Origin: Canna indica
Taxonomy: Eukaryota > Streptophyta > Magnoliopsida > Zingiberales > Cannaceae
Assembly (NCBI GenBank): GCA_034359265.1
Contig: CP136894.1
Span: 27,310,501 to 27,374,500 of the forward strand
DNA length: 64,000 nucleotides
Direction: 5' to 3'
The position numbers and the translations under genes were made by a program. This document shows positions 1-10,345 of the stretch, piece after piece. Every line of letters begins with the position of its first letter. Position 1 is the stretch's first letter. The notes beneath the pieces are model-generated. The model searched no databases. It was not told the DNA's origin and worked only from the letters and a program-made list of their open reading frames with translations.

Positions 1-85
1 CTCAACGAAATATTAGTTTCATGTTTGTTATCATCAAAACAGAGATTAAGATATTAAGACCACGGTTGAAAACCTAAATTCAACT
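1..85 (-). repeat. End of the left (3') LTR of a minus-strand Ty1/copia element
   Basis: Bases 1-84 match bases 9299-9384 (a run of ATTAAGATATTAAGACC, then a TTGAAAACCTAAA block), which is the outer end of the right LTR. This is therefore the internal-side edge of the other LTR, most of which lies outside the window. The expected terminal CCAACA is mutated here to roughly TTCAAC. A purine tract (read on the minus strand) follows directly, as expected for a 3' LTR. Confidence 0.75.
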
Positions 86-99
86 ATCTTCCCCTTTTT
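86..99 (-). other. Polypurine tract of the copia element
   Basis: Read on the minus strand this is AAAAAGGGGAAGAT, directly abutting the LTR edge. It is the position and composition expected for the primer of plus-strand DNA synthesis. Together with the primer binding site at 4764-4780 it fixes the minus orientation of the element. Confidence 0.7.
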
Positions 100-3000
100 G
101 ATGATGACAAACATCCTTAAGAAAATATATTCATTAAAGCATATAGGATATCAACTAAGGGATTTCTCCCCCTATCAACATGCATATTTATGAAAATAAA
201 CTTCCCCTATCTATATGCATGGATTTCCTATATTTTTCTCCTCTTTATCTATAATTTTCTCCTCTTTATCTATAATTTTCTCCCTAATTTTCTTATACTT
301 TTTTCCCCCTTTATACCTATACTCTTCTCCCCCTTTTGACATCAATAAAAAATGGCAAGAAATGTCAATCTAGTCAAAGGGATGAAGAACATATATATAT
401 ATATTTCATTAAGTTGAGACTCTTAAGGATATTTTTTATGAAACATGAAAATCTCAACCAAAGGAATGAAAAAACAAATATTTAATATGAAACTTAAATC
501 ATACATGATATGTTCAAAACTAAATATTTGAATTCAAAATTAGATCATGTATGTTCTCATATCTTTTTCATGACATTTTAAGATTTCATTCAAACTTTCA
601 AAATATCATGATATGGTCATTTAAATCATGTATATCAAGTTTGAAGTGAAACTAATATCATTTTATCCAAATATGAACTTAGCACATTTTCATTTGAAAT
701 AAGCATGAAAACATGAAAATGCTAAGTTTCAAATTTTTGCTATCTACTCATGTTTTCTCAAACTTAGGCATCTAGACATTAAACATGAGAGAGTGTAAGT
801 CTATGAATAAAGTTTGGGCTTAAGATGAAATTTCTAAGTCACTTTGTTGACTTAGGTCAAGGTATATACTTCTAGTTTTCACAAATCAAATTTTTAAATC
901 TATACTAAATCATATTTTCAACGAAAATTTTTTATACCAATTTTTGATTGGTCATTTGAAATACATGTATCAAGTTTGAATTCAAAATGAAATTTCAAAG
1001 TCCATTTTTTATCCTATATTGATTTTAATCAAAAGCTTATTTCTAGGTATCATTCAAGATATCAAAATCATTCCTAGAAATGATTTTACTCAAGAGATTG
1101 TGTGAATGATATTAGAATTGGAATGCAAATGGTATACATGAGTTTTCTTTTGAAGTTTTTGAAGAAAGATCAAAGAATCGGAAAGATTGATATTTCAGAT
1201 AAATGATACTTTGTGTTTTCGAAATCCAACTTCAAAATTCCATTATAAATCAGATTCTTGATGAAATGTTTTAAAAATTTTATTGAATAAACTAGATTTT
1301 TCAGTGAAAGTGCAGTTTTAAGAATCATTTAAAAAGAATTTTTTTATATTTCTCTAGAAATAACTGAAATTGATACCAATTGTAGGTCGAAATAATATTT
1401 TTGTAATTTTCAGTTATTTTTTAAAACTTGTTCAATTTTCATTCAAACTTTCATGACACCACATGATGGTCATGTAAAGAGTATATGTCAAGTTTGAGAT
1501 AAAAATTATATCCTTAAGTCAAGATATCAACCTAGCATGGTTTCATTCAAAACTAAACTAGTTTTTTATGAAACTTGCTAAGTTTCAATCTTATCATTTA
1601 CTCATGATTTTTCAAAATTAAACTTATGGATACCTAACATGAGTAAATCTAAATATGTTTCTTAAATATGGATTGAAAATGAGACCTTTAAGTCAACTTG
1701 TTGACTTGGGTCAACTTGATTCAAATGAGGTTTTCATGAAACCACCTCTATGTCATTTTATCCATATCCATATGAATTTTCCATTCTAAGTGCATGGAAA
1801 TATGTCATACCTATTCCTAAACATGTTTATGAGATTTGGACTTAAAATGAAGTGTCCAAGTCGATTTATTGACTTGGGTCAAACTTTTCAAGCTTAAGTC
1901 CTCAAAGTGATATAGTTATCACATTGTTCATCTAGAGATAAATTTTCAATTTTAAATACCTAGACTCATGTGATATGTGTATCTAAACATGTTCATTTTG
2001 TGTTTATTCGAAATGAGGTCTTTAATAAGAAATTTTAACCTAGAGCAAGTTTCATTCAATCAAGATATCATGAAATTGCCTAAGTTATCCAAATTTTTCC
2101 TACTCATGAAAATTCAAACATTTATCATGCAAAATCAATCATGAGTATATAGAGACATCATTAAACTTGAATATTCAAGTTTTATACAAAAATTTTGCAA
2201 AATTAAATCCATACCTTAGTATTTAGAAATTTGCCAAACTTGTCATTTACTTTTCATTTTCATCATGATAGCATAGCCTTCAATTTTTATCACTTTCTTA
2301 ATTTGCAAGTAGGCTTCATTAGTAACAAAATGAAATTATATGCCAACCAGCAAGCTAACATACTAAATAACAAAGGTTCAATGTAAAGTTTCATTTAAAC
2401 ACCTTAACCTATGCTAGATAGTAAAGATTCATTTTAAGGAGGTTAACATGATATCAAAATGAATCTAAGGGATCTTAATATGTGAAACATTTGAGGAATA
2501 AGGTCCCTAAACATGTTTAACAAGTTTGGACTTAAAGGAATGTCTCTAATAATAAGTATCAACCTAGAGCAAGTTTCATTCAATGAAATTTGCCTAAGTA
2601 CTAAAATTCTACCAACTCATGAAAATTCAAGGGTTTACCATGCAATTCTAATCATGAGTATTGAGACATTATTTAAGCTTAAGTATTGAGGTATAACATT
2701 AAGATTTGAATTTATCAAAGTTATACCTTATTCATGATGATTTAGCCAAACTAATCCTTTTTTATTCTAATTTTTAAAGCTTTCCATTTTATCATAACTC
2801 GTAACCAATATTCATTAGTAGGATAATGAGAATATAATTACTAGCAAGTTATCAAACTAAGTAGCAAAGAGAGGGATGAATTATCGATATCAAAATCAAC
2901 TTTGCAAAATAGTTTCAAATTTGTTTCAAAATAAAATATCCAACACTTCTTATTGGTTGAAAACCGAAAGCCACACTTGGCCTACGATTTAAAACCGCAA

Positions 3001-3270
3001 GATCGCTTAGGCCCATTACAGGCCACATAGGTCTCCAAAGAGACCGAAGATCAAAAAATCAAAAATCATTTGAAATATATTAAGAGCAGGGAAATCTACT
3101 AATATTAAGCATATATCAAACTCCAACTCTAATTTAAACAAGAGGTATAGGAGATGATACCAAATTATTTGATGCCAACTTTACCATAGGCATCATGATT
3201 ACTTGAAGTTGCAAGTTTGAAATTGTACAATTTTTGAATCCCCAAGCAACTTCAATCAATCAACTTCATC
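100..3270 (-). repeat. Pol-less, AT-rich internal region with degenerate long repeats
   Basis: About 3.2 kb between the PPT and the gag stop codon contain no protease, integrase, RT or RNase H similarity and no long ORF. The region is built from imperfect repeats of a few hundred bases. The same phrases recur near 540-860, 1430-1720, 1800-2170 and 2500-2720, for example TTCATTCAAACTTTCA, GTTGACTTGGGTCAA and CTACTCATG. This is where a full copia element would carry pol. The copy is therefore a deletion derivative or a member of a non-autonomous family; the sequence alone does not decide which. Confidence 0.6.
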
Positions 3271-4713
3271 TCACCCTTGTGTGGTGGCTTCCCCTATAAG
3301 AGAACAAGAGACCTTTGGTACCCAAATACCTTTGTGTCCTAGGGGGTTAGTGGGCTTAGGTACCCAAAGTATTTTCACAACACTTGGGTTCATTTTAAAA
3401 GCACAATCATAGATGGTATGCCCATACACACCACAACAAAAGCAATGTCCATTAAATTTCTTTTTATTTTTGCTATCGACATGAGATTTATTTTTAGAAT
3501 ACTTGTCATGTAAAACATGATGAGTATGTGAAACATCATTCCCCTTCTTATGATCATGAGGTTTAAAAGTAGAATGTTTAACATGAGATTTAACATTAGC
3601 ATAAATATTCTCTTTTGAAAAATCATTTGTACTAAAATTCTTAAATGATGAAATATTTTTCATTTCATTCATTTTCTTGTTTAGGTTTAGAACCTCATTT
3701 TTCAAATCAATCATGGAATTATGTAAAGCGTGCATTTGAGATTTCAACATATAATTTTCATTTTTGATTTTTGAGTTTCCATTTTTCAAAATCTCATTCT
3801 CAATTTTGAAACCATTTTTCAAGTTTTCATTTTCAAGCTTTAAGTTCTTAAGCTCAAGTTTCAACATATCATGACAAGGATCAAATGAGCTAGATTTTAA
3901 TTTCTCATTTTCTAATTCTAGAGCATGCACATGTGAACTAAGTCTAGAATTCTCATTTTTAATCCTTTTGTTTTCCTTATCCTTTTTCAAGAGCAAGACA
4001 TACATGATTTTATACTTATCCATCAATTCATTAAAATCATGAGAGGTAGATGAGTTAATACTATCATTGTTATTAACATGACTAGAAGAAGTGGAGTGTA
4101 CCTCATTGTTATCATTCATGAGGCATTCTTTTGAGATGACTTCATAGTCATGAAAGGAGGATGCTTCACTTGAGTAGGATGATGTGGAAACATTTGACCT
4201 CCTCTTTACCTTGTTCTTCATGGAAGGACAATTTTTCCTCACATGCCCTTTTTCTTTGCACACATGGAAAATTACATTCCTTTTCCGACTTTTAGTGCTC
4301 CTATGACTAGAGGCACTATGGGCTTCAAAAACCATATTAGTATTGGGTGGATGACAATTGTCATCACTCCCCTCATCAAACGTTTTGAGTTCTTTGGTTT
4401 TTGCATAATTATAAAGCATATTTAAAGTGGCCCAAATATCGAATGCGGAAGTGCAATGCATGATCTTTTCAAAGACATTATTTTCCAAAGAACAAAAGAT
4501 GCAGTTTCTAGCTTTAGCATTTAATTCAAACATATCAATTTGTTCTTGGGTCCATGCACTCATATTTTTCTTAGGTTCTACGTATTTTGACTTTACCATA
4601 TTAAAAACACCTAAACCTTGAGTCTTTAGGAAAGTGTACATTCTACCCTTCCAAAGACCAAAGTTAGACTCATCGAACCTAGGAGGTGTAGACGCTACCA
4701 ACTCTAGAGCCAT
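3271..4713 (-). CDS. Ty1/copia Gag-like protein, internally deleted
   Basis: A 480-residue ORF reads without stops. Residues 1-105 resemble the start of copia Gag (UBN2/DUF4219 type: a W-K-R-M region and the later FDIW). The middle of that domain, normally about 100 residues, appears deleted between residues 100 and 120. A first zinc knuckle at about 149-162 has Phe in place of the first Cys (FHVCKEKGHVRKNC). Residues 230-355 are a Lys/Asn/Leu-rich probable coiled coil. A second, complete CCHC knuckle lies at about 424-437 (CFCCGVYGHTIYDC). It is followed by two WVPK motifs of the kind that precede protease in SIRE-like plant copia polyproteins. The ORF then stops, with no pol behind it. The first ATG fits the start, lying about 50 bases inside the PBS. 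Packaging function is doubtful given the deletion and the lost Cys. Confidence 0.8.
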   Translation of the reverse strand: MALELVASTPPRFDESNFGLWKGRMYTFLKTQGLGVFNMVKSKYVEPKKNMSAWTQEQIDMFELNAKARNCIFCSLENNVFEKIMHCTSAFDIWATLNMLYNYAKTKELKTFDEGSDDNCHPPNTNMVFEAHSASSHRSTKSRKRNVIFHVCKEKGHVRKNCPSMKNKVKRRSNVSTSSYSSEASSFHDYEVISKECLMNDNNEVHSTSSSHVNNNDSINSSTSHDFNELMDKYKIMYVLLLKKDKENKRIKNENSRLSSHVHALELENEKLKSSSFDPCHDMLKLELKNLKLENENLKNGFKIENEILKNGNSKIKNENYMLKSQMHALHNSMIDLKNEVLNLNKKMNEMKNISSFKNFSTNDFSKENIYANVKSHVKHSTFKPHDHKKGNDVSHTHHVLHDKYSKNKSHVDSKNKKKFNGHCFCCGVYGHTIYDCAFKMNPSVVKILWVPKPTNPLGHKGIWVPKVSCSLIGEATTQG

Positions 4714-4763
4714 TTCAAGATCGAGAGACGATGTAGAGGAGATGGTGAAATCTCAATCGACGA

Positions 4764-4780
4764 TCCGCTCTGAGACCAAT
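4764..4780 (-). other. Primer binding site (initiator tRNA-Met type)
   Basis: The minus strand reads TTGGTCTCAGAGC just inside the LTR edge at 4781. The usual plant copia site, complementary to the 3' end of initiator tRNA-Met, is TGGTATCAGAGC; one base differs. It marks the 5' end of the internal region. Confidence 0.8.
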
Positions 4781-5558
4781 TGAAGGCAAAATGGCAACAC
4801 TAGAGGGGGGTGAATAGTGTGTCAACTAAATTCATTAGCCTGAATTCTAATTTTAATCGTTTCTTGATTAGTTTAGGCAATTTACGATTTAATGATTGGA
4901 TGCGGAAGCGATAAATAATTAAGCAATTAAAACAAACAATAAAGCAATGCAAACACGATAATTTATAGTGGTTCGGCCCCAATGCCTACTCCACTACTTA
5001 AGCACCCCGCTTAGAATTTCTAAACTAGTTTTACTAGATTAATTTTCGTTTCCCTTACACATATGACTTTTCACTCGAAGAGTCCTACTCTCGACCTAAG
5101 GCACTTCCACACCCGGAAGTCTCCGCCTTCTTACCGAGAGCACTCTTCCACCTCAACCCTAAGGGACAACTAAACTAATCCTAGTAAAAACTAAGTTTGT
5201 ACAAGTGGCTTTACACCTTCACAACAAGGTAACCACTTCCACTTTCAACACCTAACAGCCCTAGGTCTTCAAACGCACAAATCCAAAAATAGTTTTAAAT
5301 AATAGTTAAAATTACAATTGAAAAGAGCTTAAAATAAAACAAAGGAATCGTGCTATTTTCCAAGCCTTGGAACCTCCAACTCATCAGAAGATAGATCTCG
5401 AGTCGAAGCAGAGTTGAGGAGCAGACGACGCTTGAAGAAGAACTCGACGGGAGAGCAGAGTGCGCTGTAATCGATCGTTGGAAGGCTTAAATCACTTCTA
5501 AAATCCTCAATTAAATATGTAAGAGTGAAGGAAGAAGGATTAAAAGGAGTATATGAGA

Positions 5559-5620
5559 TATATTTATACCCTCACGAAGAAACGACTGCTCAACGGATAG
5601 AAAACTATCCGTTGTAGTCG
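5559..5620 (-). promoter_or_regulatory. LTR TATA-like box with upstream stem-loop
   Basis: The minus strand reads GGTATAAATATA at 5559-5570. Just upstream (in minus sense) are arms CAACGGATAG and CTATCCGTTG, perfectly complementary around an AAAA loop (5591-5614). An outer CGACT/AGTCG pair extends the stem (5583-5587 and 5616-5620). A stem-loop sits at the same place in three other LTR copies of the window. Promoter function is inferred from position. Confidence 0.6.
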
Positions 5621-5757
5621 CCCGATCGATTGGTCGTTTGATCGACCAATCGATCGCTCATTCAATCGCTGCCCTCTTCTCTCTGGTTAGTCGACCAACG
5701 GGTCGACTGCCCAAACGCAACTCGGGCGATCCCACACACTACTAGAAATTGAGTCTT

Positions 5758-5995
5758 CAGCAACGGCTATCAGCAACGGCCGCTCAAGCCGTTGCTATTT
5801 GCAACGGCATTCGTACGGCCGCTCAAGCCGATGCAAATATGTTGTATCCGCAACGGCTTTCTAACGGACATGCGAGCCGTTGCTGGTGATTTTAATTATC
5901 AGCAACGGCTTTCTAACGGACAAGTGAGCCGTTGCTGATGATAACTTATTAGCAACGGCTTTCTAACGGGCGAGTGAGCCGTTGCTGATAAGTTT
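5758..5995 (+). repeat. Left subterminal repeats of the CACTA element
   Basis: Repeated AGCAACGGCT / AGCCGTTGCT motifs in both orientations, spaced about 20-40 bp, with blocks such as AGCAACGGCTTTCTAACGG occurring three times. In En/Spm such arrays bind the TNPA-type protein; that role is inferred here from family knowledge. Confidence 0.85.
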
Positions 5996-6469
5996 ATATA
6001 GGTCACAGATCGCGCCCGACCCTTCTTCCTACCGCGGCTGCCGCCGCCGCCTCCTCCTCCCGCCTCCACCGCCGACGACGACGCCGAGCTGCCGCTGCCG
6101 TCCGTCCTCGACCGCCGATTTCAGGTAATCATCGTCGTCCGGCCGTCTCTCCCCGTTGCGGCCGACGGGAAATCCGACCGAAACCCTATTTTTAGGGTTT
6201 CGGCCAGCGACGATCGGCCGATGGCCGCCGCCGGAGCTTTTACAGTGTCCGGACACTCTTTCCGGACACTGTACGCCGGCGCCGGAGTCCACCGGACTCC
6301 GGCGCCGGAAATTGCAAATTTATATTTTTAAATTTTTTTTATATATGTTAATTAATTATTTAGATTAATTGTTTAATTTGTTAGATTAATTTTTTAATTT
6401 GTTAGATTAATTATTAGGGTTTAGATTAATTTTTAGGGTTTAGATTAATTTTTAATTTTTAGGGTTTAG
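5996..6469 (+). other. CACTA interior: GC-rich then T-rich non-coding stretch
   Basis: A GC-rich block (6010-6310, with many CCG triplets) is followed by AT-rich sequence in which GGGTTTAGATTAATTTTT-like units recur (6380-6470). Short overlapping ORFs in the GC-rich block look like composition artefacts. It may be the native leader of the element, fused by deletion to the end of the TNPD-like gene. Confidence 0.4.
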
Positions 6470-6594
6470 AAGTTGAATATGCTGATGATGACGATCATGA
6501 AAATGAGGAAGCTGGAGATGAAGAAGATGAAGAAGAGGAAGAAGAGGAAGAAGAGGAAGAATTCGAAGACTATTATTCAGATGATGAGGAATAA
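6470..6594 (+). pseudogene. C-terminal remnant of a TNPD-like transposase ORF
   Basis: An open frame just after a TTTAG acceptor-like sequence encodes about 40 residues, mostly Asp and Glu, ending FEDYYSDDEE and a stop. Acidic C-termini are common in plant CACTA TNPD-like products, and the piece lies directly upstream of the TNPA-like gene, the usual gene order. Nothing of the catalytic region is present. The assignment rests on position and composition. Confidence 0.4.
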
Positions 6595-6669
6595 TTGTAA
6601 AGTATATATTTTATTAAATATATCTCTACTATTTATACAATAATCTGATTATATGTCTATTCGACAGAT

Positions 6670-8217
6670 ATGTCTGGTCGTGGTTATCGTCGTAGGAGAG
6701 CTTCGGAGTCTCCGATCGGTGAGACTCCTACACTTACTCATGCTGCTGATCCTCCTGTTGCTGATCCTTATGCCGATGATACTGCCGAGGCTAGTACATC
6801 CAGACGCAGGCGGCCACGCGGGCCGAACAGGTGGCAGCCTCCACCAGCCACAGAGTCACGTAGATTGATTAGCGTGATTGGGGAGCGGTAATATATCATG
6901 AATTATGAATCATTACAAATTCATTATATCATAATATAATATTAAAAAAAAAATTGTTGTGCAGGTTCGAGCAAGAAGAAGTGCCGAGGAGCATTTCTTC
7001 TACTATTCGACGATACATGCACGGGGCATGGCCTACGTGGTCTCACGTGCCTAGCGAGCACGTCAACATGTTATGGCGCGAGTTTGAGGCACGTATTATT
7101 ATTTTTTTTACATACATGATGATTAATATTGGTACTGATATTATTATTTTGCAGGCTCGCTATACATGGGTCGAGGACCAAAGGACCTTCATTTACACTG
7201 CCTGGGAGGCTATTTCTTGGGCAAGGTACAACGGGCAACTGGGGCAGGCTCGGTCCCAGGCGATGGCCCGAGCTGGGACCACTAACATCGCGGAGACTCG
7301 GGGATATGGCCCCGATTGGATTACTCCGGATATATGGGACCAGCTCGTGGGAATATGGTCGACAGATCGATGGCAGGAGGTTTCTCGGAATGCGGCTAAA
7401 AATCGCATGTCGGGGGGAGCAGCGCGTCACACCGGCGGCTCTGTTGCATTTGTAGTGCACGCGAACCGTATGGTAAGTATACCTTTTAATTATATATTTT
7501 ATTTGTTACTATGTGTACTAATTAATGGATTTGTTTTGTAAATGTAGACGACGGTGTCGGATGACGGAACTGTCCAGCGACCCTCCCCGATGGCGGTGTT
7601 TGAGCGGACTCACCGTCGAGCACATGGGACGGGGGAGTACAACGACAACCGCGCTGCATACATTATGGTAACTATATATTTGTTTAAATTATTCATTATA
7701 TATTTATAATTTAAGTTTTATGATAAATATTAAACAAAAAATCAAACTCGAGTAGGAGACCTACAGCCAGACGGTGGTGCAGCGCGGGGGTACCCCCGAG
7801 GACTTTGACGCAGCAACGTGGGTCGAGGCCGCAGGTGGCTGGGACCATGGCTGGGACCATGGCTGCGTATATGGCTTCGCAGATAGTGGTCTTGCGCGAG
7901 CCGTACTAGGGCCACTTGGGGCACCAACCCCTCCGGTCGCTGGTGAGCGGCTGTCCACCTCTAAATCCAGTTATGATCATAGTAGCAGAATAAGGACTCT
8001 AGAGGACACGGTCGCGCGTCAGACTGAGTTAATGGAGCGCCATAGTCAGATGATGGCGGATATACAAGCTATGCTACGCAACATGTCAGGTCATCCCGAA
8101 GCAGGCATCTCTTCGGCATCATCTAATCCATCGTCCTCGAGTCAGTCCACGCTGGTGTACACTCAAGCACTCCAGACCCCGCCATATGATCCAAACCATC
8201 CTCCATCGTCGTCGTGA
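6670..8217 (+). CDS. CACTA TNPA-like protein (Ptta/En/Spm plant transposase family), five exons
   Basis: Proposed exons are 6670-6887, 6965-7088, 7155-7472, 7548-7667 and 7756-8217. They join in one frame to 413 residues. The body matches the plant 'transposase, Ptta/En/Spm' family: a basic N-terminus (SGRGYRRRRA), then a segment with TWVEDQRTF, GPDWITPDIW and NRMSGGAARHTGGS, then the VQRGGTPEDFDAATW block and VYGFADS. A C-terminal probable coiled coil (SRIRTLEDTVARQTELMERH) and a Ser/Pro tail follow. Three donors are GT. The exon-2 donor is GC (GAG followed by GCACGT); it is needed to keep the frame, so this is a GC-AG intron or a decayed GT site. In En/Spm this product binds subterminal repeats; here the repeats surround it. 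The gene looks translatable, but its partner TNPD is missing. Confidence 0.75.
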
Positions 8218-8464
8218 GATTTTTTTTATATTGACTTTGTTACTAAGATATTGGACTTTTTTAATTTATTTTGTTTGGATATTGATACTTCAATTTTGCA
8301 TTTGAATAGTTTTTATACTATTGAGGATAATTATACTATTGATACCCCGCCAGATGTGTGAATGAATGTGTGTATGAGTGTATGGGTGTGTGAGTTATGT
8401 ATCAGATAATGTATCAATGTATCAATAGAAATTTTAAATTTTAAATTTTTTCGTTACCAGGTTC

Positions 8465-8815
8465 ACATCATCTGCAACGGCTTTCCCACGGCCGTCCGTG
8501 GGAAAGCCGTTGCTAAAAGTGTATCGAAAGCCGTTGCTGATGACCTACACAACGGGTTAGCGACGGGATTTTACTAACGGCATTGCTACGGACTCAGCGG
8601 CCATTGCTATTAATGTTATCAGCAACGGCTCCGGGTCTGTGGCAAAACCGTTGCTGATAATATTGTTAGCAACGGCCCGAGCGACCGTTGCTGATCCGTT
8701 GCTAAGTTATCAGCAACGCGACTTTCTGCCACGACTCCATTGCAACGGCTCGGCCGTTGCTAATGCTCTTCAGCAACGGCTCAGCAACGGCATCAGCCGT
8801 TGCTGATGCCCATTT
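8465..8815 (+). repeat. Right subterminal repeats of the CACTA element
   Basis: More than ten copies of GCAACGGC / GCCGTTGC in both orientations, some as close inverted pairs (for example near 8465-8510 and 8755-8805). The array ends at the terminal repeat at 8826. Confidence 0.85.
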
Positions 8816-9384
8816 TTCTAGTAGTGACATTCGATCGACCCATCGGTCGCGCAACTGCGCGATCCTTAATTCGATCGACCGATTGGTCGACCGATGAGCA
8901 TTCTACTGATTTTAGGCCTCTGTCGGTCAACCGACCGGTCGACCGAAGTAGCCACTGCCAGTTTTTGGCAGTGTTCGGTCGACCGAAAGGGCTACTGCCT
9001 TTTTCCTTACACTATTCGGTCAACTGCCCGATCAATCGAACCTAGGCTAAAATTTATTTTTCAACCGATTTTCTTCCGCGCTTTATTTTCGAGTTCCAAC
9101 TTTCAACGACCATCAACTTGGAGATCTTTCATGTGATCTTTGAGCACGCCAAGACGACTTTGGTGCTCATGTTGATCTTTGAGAAATTTCGAAGACGAAC
9201 CCGAGCGCGACGATCAATGTGTTTCCGATTTTCTGATTTCTTTCGATTTATCCGATCGAGGACATTGAACGCTAATTGATATGGAACATGAAAGATATTC
9301 TCAACAAAATATCAGTTCCTTGTTTGTTATAATCAAAACTGAGATTAAGATATTAAGACCAATGTTGAAAACCTAAAGCCAACA

Positions 9385-10339
9385 GACTCTAGTAGCCATT
9401 ACATATGCTTTCATCATCAGTTACATTGTCATTATTCTTGTGTATTTGGCGACTGCTCAACGGTGGTTATAGTCGTCGCTAACTTTGACTATTGGCAATG
9501 ATTTTTTAGTTTCGTCACTATTAGCGTTAGTATCAAAATAAATGTCTCGTACAAGGCTTCGTTGTTGATAAATATCAGCGATGATTTTCTTCGCATCAAC
9601 GATGACTATGCCATTTTCTAGTGCACTTAATTATATGATACAAACAAACAAACTTAATTTATTTAATTAATGAATAAAAAAATAAAAAAATAGAGGCGAG
9701 TGAATGATGGTGATCAATTTTATTACAACACTTAAAAGACATTATTAAAAGATCCTCACATATATTATTTAATTTGTTTGAAAAATAAATAAATAAATAA
9801 ATAAATAGTTAAAATATGTAATTTGTCACATTTATTTTCATTTAATATTTTAAATAAAGGCTTGATCTTATTGAGCACATATGCTACTAATCAATCTGTA
9901 ATTCATATAGGTGGGTTGATCATCGGTTTAGGATTTTTCTATATGAATATAAAACTTAATTATATATTCAAATTAATAAGTAGAGTCTGACATTTTTTAT
10001 CGGGTGATTTTTCTGTTTTCTAAATAAATAATGATCCTAAAATTCATTGATGGCTACTAGCAATTGACTGCAGAATTAATTTGGGCCACGCATCCACTGC
10101 ATGAACACATGCATTGCCAAGCTTTTGGATGAGGGAGCTGCACATGTAATTGGGTTCAGATTTGTAAAAATAGAACGAAGAGGATATGAATAAATTCCGT
10201 CCGTATTATTATTTGACTGTATAGTTGAGCCATTTAAAACGCAGCTAGGTTAAGAGGATAATCAATGAGCAGGATAATCAATGAGCACGACAACTCACTT
10301 GTATTAATTACTTCATAGGAATTTTTTCGAATGTCAACT
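9385..10339. other. AT-rich spacer with a possible CACTA end fragment
   Basis: No convincing gene. Bases 9450-9625 repeat TCGTCGC / CAGCGATGA-like words and end GCCATTTTCTAGTG (9609-9622), which resembles a CACTA right end (CACTAGAAAATGGC on the minus strand). No partner end was found, so this is at best a fragment. The rest is AT-rich with an (AAAT)n run near 9785-9805. Confidence 0.35.
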
Positions 10340-10345
10340 TAAGAA

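Larger units (their letters stand above)
5737..8826 (+). mobile_element. CACTA (En/Spm) DNA transposon, 3.1 kb, inside a copia LTR
   Basis: The element begins CACTACTAGAAA and ends TTTCTAGTAGTG, a 12-bp terminal inverted repeat. Both sides are flanked by ACA (5734-5736 and 8827-8829), the 3-bp duplication typical of CACTA elements. Subterminal regions are dense in AGCAACGGCT and its complement. Inside are only the last stretch of a TNPD-like ORF and a complete spliced TNPA-like gene. The catalytic transposase is absent, so the element is non-autonomous. It interrupts the copia LTR and is therefore younger than that LTR. Confidence 0.95.
4781..9384 (-). mobile_element. 5' LTR of the copia element, split by a CACTA transposon
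   Basis: On the plus strand the LTR runs from TGAAGG at 4781 to CCAACA at 9384. Without the 3090-bp CACTA and its 3-bp duplication it is about 1.5 kb. That agrees with the related solo LTR at 37687-39522 (about 1.6 kb once its MITE is removed). The edge GTTGACACACTATTCACCCC (minus strand) matches the corresponding edge of the solo LTRs near 39480 and 23180. The LTR carries a TATA-like box, a stem-loop and GGTCGACC-type palindromes. Confidence 0.85.

Noticed and set aside
6029..6368. Gly/Arg-rich ORFs in the first CACTA element
   Set aside because: CCG-rich composition artefact; the element's gene starts at 6670.
10300..10345. Target-site duplication of the first LINE
   Set aside because: ATAGGA near 10315 and TATAGGA after the A-tract near 19558 are too short and uncertain to call.
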